A DNA stretch of 29,668 bases from CALVNN01 sp964393975 (lineage in GTDB: Bacteria; Bacillota; Clostridia; Christensenellales; UBA1242): contig CAYMVO010000013.1 of the NCBI GenBank assembly GCA_964393975.1, positions 1-29,668 on the forward strand. The letters run 5' to 3'. Below the pieces are notes generated by a model. The model saw only the letters and a program-made list of their open reading frames with translations, had not been told where the DNA came from and made no database searches. The translations under genes were made by a program, and so were the position numbers. The stretch's first letter is position 1, and every line of letters starts with the position of its first letter. Shown here one piece after another: positions 24,704 through 29,668 of the stretch.

Positions 24704-24732
24704 TTGACAATCACATCTCTACTTGCTATAAT
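24704..24732 (+). promoter_or_regulatory. Promoter of tRNA-Asn
   Basis: A perfect consensus: TTGACA (24704-24709), 17-bp spacer, TATAAT (24727-24732). Confidence 0.9.
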
Positions 24733-24743
24733 GTAATCGTTAA

Positions 24744-24819
24744 TCCCCAATAGCTCAGCCGGTAGAGCGCTCGACTGTTAATCGATAGGTCACAGGTTCA
24801 AGTCCTGTTTGGGGAGCCA
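24744..24819 (+). tRNA. tRNA-Asn (GTT)
   Basis: A 76-nt cloverleaf: acceptor TCCCCAA/TTGGGGA, D arm GCTC..GAGC, anticodon loop CTGTTAA with anticodon GTT, T arm ACAGG-TTCAAGT-CCTGT, discriminator G and an encoded CCA. The first anticodon-stem pair is a C.T mismatch; the other four pair. It stands alone between a consensus promoter and a GNRA-type terminator hairpin. Confidence 0.96.
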
Positions 24820-24827
24820 TTTTACTA

Positions 24828-24847
24828 AACCCGAAAGGGTTTTTTTA
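24828..24847 (+). terminator. Terminator of tRNA-Asn
   Basis: AACCC-gaaa-GGGTT followed by a T run; 8 bp after the CCA end. Confidence 0.85.
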
Positions 24848-24972
24848 TTTACAAACAGGACTTTTAGGTTCACACTTCGTGCGTAGTCCTATTTGGAAAG
24901 CTAATATGGAGTCGTCAAAGACTCTTTTTGCTTTTTATTCACAAACAGGACTTTTACGCAAATAGTCCTATA
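24848..24972 (+). repeat. Degenerate tRNA-Asn 3'-end copies with terminators
   Basis: TTATT-Y-ACAAACAGGACTTTTA occurs twice (near 24846-24867 and 24937-24958), differing at one base. Each is followed by TAGTCCTAT. The first continues TTTGG-aa-AGC-t-A (24890-24903), matching the tRNA end TTTGGGGAGCCA with few changes, then a hairpin GAGTC-gtcaaa-GACTC plus five Ts (24909-24929). AAACAGGACTT is also the reverse complement of the tRNA T-arm end. These look like decayed partial duplications of the tRNA end and its terminator. Confidence 0.5.
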
Positions 24973-24973
24973 C

Positions 24974-25016
24974 AAAAACAAACCGAGTCTAAAAAAATTA
25001 GACTCGGTTTGTTTTT
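24974..25016. terminator. Strong bidirectional terminator
   Basis: A perfect 17-bp stem, AAACAAACCGAGTCTAA (24976-24992) with TTAGACTCGGTTTGTTT (24998-25014), A run before and T run after. Confidence 0.85.
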
Positions 25017-25263
25017 AAAAATCTATTTTTTAATTTTTGTAATCTAAACTTTTTAGATGTTTTATCGATTTTCCCTCTTTACCTTTATAGTATAATTGTG
25101 TTTGTTGCAATTTTTGCAATTTTATAAAATTAAAAATTTTATCAATTTTCAAACAAATTTAGAATAATTTGTTAAAAAAATTATATAAATGATTAAATAT
25201 TTAAATTATAGTCAAACATTTTATAAGTTTTTACTATAAAGGCATTATTTTAATTGTCTTTAA
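25017..25263. other. AT-rich gap upstream of the XRE regulator
   Basis: No gene found. It contains the palindrome AACAAATT-N6-AATTTGTT (25152-25173), about 90 bp before the regulator's -10, which could be an autoregulatory operator. Direct repeats of TTTTTGCAA lie near 25105-25121. Confidence 0.35.
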
Positions 25264-25272
25264 TGGTATAAT
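25264..25272 (+). promoter_or_regulatory. Extended -10 promoter of the XRE regulator gene
   Basis: TGG-TATAAT (25264-25272), with no good -35; the start codon is 28 bp downstream, after AAAGGGTGA. Confidence 0.6.
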
Positions 25273-25300
25273 ATATTAATACTTTTGAAAAGGGTGACTT

Positions 25301-25669
25301 ATGAAAGATCGTTTAAAGAAATTAAGAAAAAATGCTCATAAAACACAAGCACAAGTAGCACAACTACTTCACATTACTCAACCTGCTTATGCAAAATACG
25401 AAAAGGGTATTACCGAACCTGACTGTTCTTCATTGAGAAAGTTGTCGACTTATTATGGTGTAGATATTGACTATATAGTAAAAGATAAAAGCTCTAAGAT
25501 AACCGAATTAGAAGCTGATATTTTACAACGGCTAAAAAAACTATCTTTAGATAATCAAAAGATTGTACTAAACATAGTCAAAGAGCTTGCTCGTGTCAAA
25601 ACACCATGCGATATTCAAACTAGTAATCATACTAGCACAGAAACGATAAAAGAAAAGGATGATGAATAA
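25301..25669 (+). CDS. XRE-family transcriptional regulator
   Basis: A 122-aa protein with an N-terminal helix-turn-helix of the Cro/CI type (residues about 3-57: LKKLRKNAHKTQAQVAQLLHI, TQPAYAKYEKGITEPDCSSL, LSTYYGVDIDYIV) and a helical C-terminal half (KITELEADILQRLKKLSLDNQKIVLNIVKEL) that may dimerise, ending in a polar tail. AAAGGGTGA precedes the ATG. Its last codons overlap a micro-ORF that leads into a membrane protein gene, so the three probably form one transcript. The target is unknown; autoregulation through the palindrome at 25152-25173 is possible. Confidence 0.88.
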   Translation: MKDRLKKLRKNAHKTQAQVAQLLHITQPAYAKYEKGITEPDCSSLRKLSTYYGVDIDYIVKDKSSKITELEADILQRLKKLSLDNQKIVLNIVKELARVKTPCDIQTSNHTSTETIKEKDDE

Positions 25670-25787
25670 TCCTTTTTTTGCTGACCAAGTTATACAAAAC
25701 ATCAATCAAATTATTCTAAATAGAAATTGTGGTAGCACGATTAAAATCTTATATTTTGGAAATACTTTGATATGGAGGATAATATGA
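25662..25787 (+). CDS. Micro-ORF linking the XRE and membrane protein genes
   Basis: A 41-codon ORF (MNNPFFADQVIQNINQIILN...). Its ATG overlaps the stop region of the XRE gene (ATGAATAA) and its TGA overlaps the ATG of the next gene (ATGA), so translation could pass along all three. AAAGGA lies just before it, rather close. It could be a real small protein or only a translational coupler. Confidence 0.35.
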   Translation: MNNPFFADQVIQNINQIILNRNCGSTIKILYFGNTLIWRII

Positions 25788-26551
25788 AATATCGAAAAGC
25801 AATAGGATTTATAGATGATTTGTTTAGTAGCTTTATAATCTTTGTTTTGTGTTTAATATGGTTTAGATATTTTTTTAATAGTCTCTTGCTTAGTTTATCA
25901 CTTTCTGTAGTAGTTAGTCTGACTATTAGTTTTTTACGTATTGAATTTAGAAAAAGAAAATCTGTCGCTGTTACATTAAATAAAGAGCAAATCACACAAA
26001 TGGAAAACATAATGACTTATTTACTTTTAAGCCGTCAAGAAGAAATTACGTCTCTTTTTAACAACAAAATAAAAGGACACGCAAAAGGTAAAGTGATAGT
26101 AAAAGATAACGAGCTTTATTATCTATTTTTTGATAATGAAACATTTACATTGAATAACTTTTACAAATTAACAAAATCACTACCAAAAAAAGTTAATGTG
26201 CAAATATTTGCATGTTCTTTTGAACAGCAATTAGTATCTTTGATAAAAAATTACACTTCGTCAAATATAAAGCTAAACGCAAAGGATGTCATTTACAAAG
26301 AATATTTATCTGATATTAATATAGATCTATCTACGCAATTAAAGACTGAAACAAAACACACCTTTATAGACATACTCAAGCTATTTGTCAGACCTGAAAA
26401 TTCAAAAGGTTATCTATTTAGTGCGCTGTATATCCTACTCGCTTGTCTAATCGTACCACAAAAATTATACTATGTAATATTTGCTAGCATATTACTACTT
26501 CTCGCGTACATCAGCAGTCTAAAAAAAGTCACTCAAAAAACAACTATTTAA
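25784..26551 (+). CDS. Membrane protein of unknown function
   Basis: A 255-aa protein: two N-terminal membrane segments (about residues 13-50), a Lys-rich soluble middle part of roughly 150 residues (KRKSVAVTLNKEQITQMENI through KTETKHTF), and two C-terminal membrane segments (about 205-245). The middle part has alternating strands and helices (GKVIVKDNELYYLFFDNETF, KVNVQIFACSFEQQLVSLI) but no recognised catalytic motif. The start was set at 25784 with GGAGG 5 nt upstream; an ATG four codons earlier overlaps that site. It follows the XRE gene and a micro-ORF in one unit. A regulator plus membrane protein layout is also seen in defence or stress modules; no function is claimed. Confidence 0.7.
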   Translation: MKYRKAIGFIDDLFSSFIIFVLCLIWFRYFFNSLLLSLSLSVVVSLTISFLRIEFRKRKSVAVTLNKEQITQMENIMTYLLLSRQEEITSLFNNKIKGHAKGKVIVKDNELYYLFFDNETFTLNNFYKLTKSLPKKVNVQIFACSFEQQLVSLIKNYTSSNIKLNAKDVIYKEYLSDINIDLSTQLKTETKHTFIDILKLFVRPENSKGYLFSALYILLACLIVPQKLYYVIFASILLLLAYISSLKKVTQKTTI

Positions 26552-26552
26552 T

Positions 26553-26590
26553 AAAAAACCGTTTATCAAAATAAGATAAACGATTTTTTT
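26553..26590. terminator. Bidirectional terminator between convergent genes
   Basis: CGTTTATC (26560-26567) and GATAAACG (26575-26582), A run before and T run after; serves the membrane gene (+) and pncC (-). Confidence 0.85.
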
Positions 26591-27047
26591 AAATTAATCT
26601 TTTTATTAGATTGACTATTTCTTGAATAATCTGTTTTTTATTATCTTCACGTGTGCTGTAAATAACATTTAATTTGGCAATGTAATAATTACAGCCGTTA
26701 AACACACTAATAAACACCGCATCATCATCACCATAAGCATTATGCTTATCTATGCGCCTGAGCTTCCCCGTAACCCCAATGCCAATATCAGCCCTAGAAA
26801 ATTCACGCACCGCTCGACTCATTTCTTTTGCGGTTTCCTCACTATAAACACTGTAACGCTCAATAACCTCAGCGTCTACACCAAGCTTTACCTTGAAGGC
26901 ATTTGAGTATGTGACCGCTCCAAACTCAAACACTTCGCTAGCCCCCTCAACATTTGTAATAGCATTACAAACACCACCACCAGTACAAGACTCCATACAA
27001 CTAATTTTAAGTCCCTTGTCCGCTAGTAATCGCACTAGTTCACGCAT
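26589..27047 (-). CDS. pncC: CinA C-terminal domain protein (NMN amidohydrolase-like)
   Basis: A 152-aa stand-alone CinA-C domain. Family members (PncC) deamidate nicotinamide mononucleotide. Marks: ESCTGGGVCNAITNVEGASEVFEFGAVTYSN (given as the segment from residue 19), VYSEETAKEMSRAVREF, and GIGVTGKL. After VTG the common Gly/Pro-rich loop is replaced by KLRRIDKHNAYGDDD, a variant loop, so substrate activity is less certain. GAGGAA, inside the end of the upstream gene, serves as its ribosome binding site; the gap is 4 bp. Confidence 0.85.
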   Translation of the reverse strand: MRELVRLLADKGLKISCMESCTGGGVCNAITNVEGASEVFEFGAVTYSNAFKVKLGVDAEVIERYSVYSEETAKEMSRAVREFSRADIGIGVTGKLRRIDKHNAYGDDDAVFISVFNGCNYYIAKLNVIYSTREDNKKQIIQEIVNLIKRLI

Positions 27048-27051
27048 TGAT

Positions 27052-27750
27052 TTATTCCTCTTTTGGTTTTTCCAACTTTTTAGTCATTCTAAAAGAATGT
27101 TTGTAGATACTCTCGTCTATTTCTAATAAAAATTTACATTGCTTTGTGATTCTTTTGTTTAATTCCTCAAAGTAGTCTTCACCGTACTTACTATCAGGCT
27201 CTTCCACTATTCTTAGCAAATCAACATAATTTTCACGCTTTGTCTCAACATTTTTAAACACAATAGCCTCAACAGTTAATCTCGCTTTAAATCCTTTCGC
27301 ATTCACCATTTTATAATCTTGACATTTAAAATCAACAAACATCTTAGGCTTGACATTTTTAAATAAACTATCCGGATCAAAAGTCAATGGTTCGGTAAAA
27401 CACCTAGTAAGTGAGTAACCTAAAAAATCTAAATTTGCATTTGGCTCACTTTTTACATCTATCTCTTTTACAAACTTATATTTCTCGAACATCTTTATAA
27501 ACTTTTTATTTGGATTATCCTCTATATCTCGCTCCAAGGTCAACTTTCTCTTATTGCCTATAGTATCAGTACTCAAAATAACCTTGCTCAATCTCAACAA
27601 ATTGTCATCGTTATCATAAAAAACAACTTCTCGCTTGTACTTGTCTTCTCTGGATGTGTTGTAACCGGCAAAAAACTTGATAGCTTTATAAATCTCTTTT
27701 TCACCACCCTTTCTTAATATCTCATAAAATCTTTCTCTAGGTTCACTCAT
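27052..27750 (-). CDS. Possible CYTH-like protein
   Basis: A 232-aa cytoplasmic protein. The N-terminal part (KYKREVVFYDNDDNLLRLSK, then KRKLTLERDI) resembles the YYDT-LR-K pattern of CYTH/triphosphate tunnel enzymes, which hydrolyse or bind triphosphates such as thiamine triphosphate, and the late segment (FKARLTVEAIVFKNVETKRENY) could supply further tunnel strands. The usual ExExK signature is not clear, so this is a tentative fold guess. First gene of a unit with pncC. Confidence 0.35.
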   Translation of the reverse strand: MSEPRERFYEILRKGGEKEIYKAIKFFAGYNTSREDKYKREVVFYDNDDNLLRLSKVILSTDTIGNKRKLTLERDIEDNPNKKFIKMFEKYKFVKEIDVKSEPNANLDFLGYSLTRCFTEPLTFDPDSLFKNVKPKMFVDFKCQDYKMVNAKGFKARLTVEAIVFKNVETKRENYVDLLRIVEEPDSKYGEDYFEELNKRITKQCKFLLEIDESIYKHSFRMTKKLEKPKEE

Positions 27751-27780
27751 ATTTTAAAAACCTCGCTTGCTTTTTTATTT

Positions 27781-27809
27781 ATTATACCCTAAAAATCTTT
27801 TTCGCGCAA
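27781..27809 (-). promoter_or_regulatory. Promoter of the CYTH-like/pncC unit
   Basis: TATAAT (27781-27786) on the minus strand with a weak TTGCGC at the -35 (27804-27809), 17-bp spacer. Confidence 0.6.
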
Positions 27810-27910
27810 CTAAAAGAAAAACTTTTTTTTACAATTTATAAAATATATTTACATTGTACTATTTACATTAGCATTTTATTTAATTATCCAATATAGTGAG
27901 CACAAAAAAG

Positions 27911-27939
27911 TTGTTAAAACAAATTAGTTGTGATATAAT
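27911..27939 (+). promoter_or_regulatory. Promoter of the 27990 lipoprotein gene
   Basis: TTGTTA (27911-27916), 17-bp spacer, TGA-extended TATAAT (27934-27939). Confidence 0.75.
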
Positions 27940-27989
27940 TAAAAAAACGATAATACAAATATATGTAATCAATGTAAAAGGAAGAGATA

Positions 27990-28844
27990 ATGAAAAGAAT
28001 ATTATTAATTCTATTAGCAACCGTATTTTTATTTACAGGTTGTGCTAGTGTAAAATACACTGTAGTAGATAGCGGTTCTTATTTACAACAAAATATACAA
28101 ATCAATCTAGATAGCGACGCTCTTAGTAGTAAAGGTTTACAGTTGGAAGATGTCAAAAATGAAATCACTTCTGTAGTAAATAGATTATATGAAAATTCGC
28201 ATAATTACTTTATAAACAATTTACAAATGTTAATTGTCAATGAGAGTCTCACTCCTACGCAAGCAAATGAAATAATGAAATCAATTTGCGTCACTAAAAA
28301 ATGGATAGACGAAACAACTTTCATATATGAAATCACTTTTATAGGTATAAACTCTAGCGACTTACAACTAAGTTACACCGAAGTATTTTATCTGTATAAT
28401 TATGGAACGACTATACCACCCGAAGAAGATGATGAGGAAAATCCAAACATTCTTACATTTAACTTTTTAACGACAAAAGTCCAAAGCACACAGACAACAG
28501 CATTCGCCAACAATAACAATATTTTAGAGTATTTCACAAACAAATTCGGTGAATATGGCTTTACTGAAGATAACGTAAAATATGTTTATTCTTATGGGAC
28601 AAACTACCGCAGGCTCCATAGCGATGCTGATGAAATCAATTATGTAAATGGCATCTATATGCACACTTGGCAACTCGCCGACAAAAACGAAGAAATCACT
28701 CTCTATAGACTAATACCGAATACCACCAACTGGTATATCATAGCACTTTGTGTAGGCGTAGGCACAGTATTTACACTTACATTCGTGAGTATAATCAAAA
28801 AGAAAAAAACCACCAAAGCAAACCAAATAAATATTGATTTCTAG
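27990..28844 (+). CDS. Lipoprotein with C-terminal membrane anchor, unknown
   Basis: A 284-aa exported protein. The signal peptide ends in a lipobox (FLFTGC, Cys18). The extracytoplasmic domain (about 19-245) is rich in Asn, Thr and Tyr, with an acidic patch PPEEDDEENPN near residue 147. One membrane helix (about 248-270, WYIIALCVGVGTVFTLTFVS) is followed by KKKK, so the protein should be tethered at both ends. The architecture resembles small secreted LppM/DUF3153-type lipoproteins of Bacillota, but no firm family match is made. AAAGGAAGAG precedes the ATG; it stands alone between a promoter and a terminator. Confidence 0.75.
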   Translation: MKRILLILLATVFLFTGCASVKYTVVDSGSYLQQNIQINLDSDALSSKGLQLEDVKNEITSVVNRLYENSHNYFINNLQMLIVNESLTPTQANEIMKSICVTKKWIDETTFIYEITFIGINSSDLQLSYTEVFYLYNYGTTIPPEEDDEENPNILTFNFLTTKVQSTQTTAFANNNNILEYFTNKFGEYGFTEDNVKYVYSYGTNYRRLHSDADEINYVNGIYMHTWQLADKNEEITLYRLIPNTTNWYIIALCVGVGTVFTLTFVSIIKKKKTTKANQINIDF

Positions 28845-28871
28845 CCCCACTGAGCAAAACTTTTTCCAATT

Positions 28872-28907
28872 CTCCTATATGCTTGATAGTATATAGGAGT
28901 TATTTTT
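28872..28907 (+). terminator. Terminator of the lipoprotein gene
   Basis: CTCCTATAT (28872-28880) and ATATAGGAG (28891-28899), then TTATTTTT. Confidence 0.8.
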
Positions 28908-28917
28908 AAATCATGTT

Positions 28918-29015
28918 AAGCCGTACGACCGCAACCGAACCGCATAGCGGTTATCTTGCACTGGTATCAACACATAAATTTTTTGTAAAAAATTTTATGG
29001 CGCAGGATAACACAC
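28918..29015 (+). repeat. Dispersed intergenic repeat, copy B
   Basis: The clearest match to copy A (23-129). It carries the hairpin ACCGC-ata-GCGGT (28930-28952 region) where copy A has CGC-tttt-GCG, and a second A/T hairpin AAATTTTTT-gta-AAAAAATTTT. The remaining 28845-29261 gap holds no gene. Confidence 0.55.
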
Positions 29016-29084
29016 TATTGTTTATAATATACCTATTCTGTAAGGTGAATGTACCGCGACTTCATCACTTAAGCACACATAATA

Positions 29085-29125
29085 AAACACACCGCTATGT
29101 AGCAATCGTACATAGCGGTGTGTTT
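29085..29125. repeat. Perfect 17-bp hairpin between repeat copies B and C
   Basis: AAACACACCGCTATGTA (29085-29101) and TACATAGCGGTGTGTTT (29109-29125), 7-nt loop. Only three Ts follow, inside the stem end, so it is not a clear terminator for any gene; the nearest downstream gene on the minus strand is the partial surface protein. Confidence 0.6.
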
Positions 29126-29126
29126 A

Positions 29127-29228
29127 ATTAGATATAGCACATTAAGCCACTCATTCGCAACCAAATCTTCTTCGCTTTTCTCTTTGCTAGTGTTTTCCCT
29201 AAAAATTCGATGACTCAACATGACACAC
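29127..29228 (+). repeat. Dispersed intergenic repeat, copy C
   Basis: A more diverged copy: ATTAGATA-ta-GCACATTAAGCC, CGCAACC-AA, TCTTTGC, then GACTCAACATGACACAC, aligned with copies A and B in the same orientation. Confidence 0.4.
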
Positions 29229-29261
29229 TTTTCTTCATATTTTCTAAAAACTTCCCTTTAA

Positions 29262-29668
29262 TCATCTCTTCTCCGCTTCAATGCTCACTGTCACATCACC
29301 CGTCACACTACTCACTTCAAACTCATTCATGCTTCCTCCGCCTACTTTCGAACCGTTCATCTTAACATTCAGAAAAATATCTTGCCAAGCACCAATCCCT
29401 TCTACACTTATCTTAATTGTCTCACCAGCCACAATATTTCCACCGTTAGTCAAATTTCCGCTCACACTACCTATAAAACTTGCCGTCCATATTGTGTCCT
29501 CATTCCATGATATTGTATAATACACAAGTTCCGAACTAGTCACAGTTATCACTATGTCACCCGCAATTGTCACGCTCGTAGCGTTAGCGCTCTCAGTAGT
29601 GGTGCCATTCGTTACTGTCCAGTTTGCAGTGTATCCACTAGTAGCAGTAGCGGATATAGTGAGCGTAG
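29262..29668 (-). CDS. C-terminal part of a repeat-type surface protein (partial)
   Basis: An open frame that enters from the right edge of the window and ends at 29262; at least 134 aa are visible. The sequence is rich in Thr, Ser, Val, Gly and Asn with short beta-rich stretches (TLTISATATSGYTANWTVTN, then TIAGDIVITVTSSELVYYTI, and VTGDVTVSIEAEKR at the end), like bacterial Ig-like or InlB-type repeat domains of secreted cell-surface proteins. No LPXTG, membrane helix or other anchor is present at the C-terminus, so attachment, if any, must lie upstream. The start, signal peptide and full length are outside the window. Confidence 0.75.
   Translation of the reverse strand, partial: TLTISATATSGYTANWTVTNGTTTESANATSVTIAGDIVITVTSSELVYYTISWNEDTIWTASFIGSVSGNLTNGGNIVAGETIKISVEGIGAWQDIFLNVKMNGSKVGGGSMNEFEVSSVTGDVTVSIEAEKR

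Noticed and set aside
24974..25016. Possible MITE with 17-bp terminal arms
   Set aside because: A run before and T run after the stem with a 5-nt loop is a standard bidirectional terminator.
24744..26551. Genomic island integrated at tRNA-Asn
   Set aside because: Duplication scars are present, but no integrase, no phage gene and no matching far-end repeat were found in the window.
28913..29131. 72-codon plus-strand ORF over repeat copy B
   Set aside because: No ribosome binding site, and it follows the repeat and the 29085 hairpin rather than a gene; copy A has no matching continuous frame.
1..29668. CRISPR array
   Set aside because: No regularly spaced direct repeats were found; the repeats seen are isolated or paired.

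Overview
The window looks like a chromosomal segment of a low-GC, AT-rich Bacillota, most likely an uncultured spore-forming member of the Clostridia. The support is a sigK-type sporulation sigma factor, whiA, a divIVA-domain gene, strong AGGAGG ribosome binding sites, near-consensus TTGACA/TATAAT promoters with 17-bp spacers, and AT-rich rho-independent terminators. Most genes lie on the minus strand. No integrase, transposase, CRISPR array or phage module was found.

Layout, in plus-strand order. A diverged intergenic repeat (23-129) is followed by the minus-strand unit trpS > PHP-domain protein > whiA > dnaE (192-6620). This unit is preceded by what appears to be a complete ribosome-mediated attenuator: a consensus promoter, a 10-codon leader peptide with tandem Trp codons (MFYSFIWWRD), alternative RNA pairings and a terminator. 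A second promoter lies after the terminator. Next come an SPFH/NfeD membrane pair (6960-8315), a small GNAT-like protein, an HtrA-type lipoprotein protease (8929 down to 10337, read on the minus strand) and a two-component system (10443-12459). The protease and the two-component operon share an almost identical 23-bp upstream box, which suggests a CssRS-HtrA-like envelope stress circuit. A structured gap (12460-13013) precedes degV, then lgt-divIVA. A decaying or frameshifted cassette (16010-17544) holds a second trypsin-like protease and an unknown protein. Then come plsY and der.

On the plus strand lie sigK, with a sigma-E-like promoter, and the phosphoketolase gene xfp, with an inverted repeat upstream. 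A small orphan gene follows. Further along are an ogt-type methyltransferase with a membrane protein (minus), tRNA-Asn(GTT) with degenerate copies of its 3' end downstream, an XRE regulator > micro-ORF > membrane protein unit, a minus-strand pncC operon with a possible CYTH-domain gene, a lipoprotein, two more copies of the intergenic repeat, and the C-terminus of a surface-repeat protein cut by the window edge.

The most notable observations are the trpS leader-peptide attenuator, where T-box control would be more usual in this phylum; the shared htrA/two-component operator; -1 frame breaks at GGGG tracts in the second protease cassette; and a tandem, cloverleaf-like pair of foldable elements in the 12.7-12.9 kb gap. 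All functional statements rest on reading the sequence; no database search was possible.
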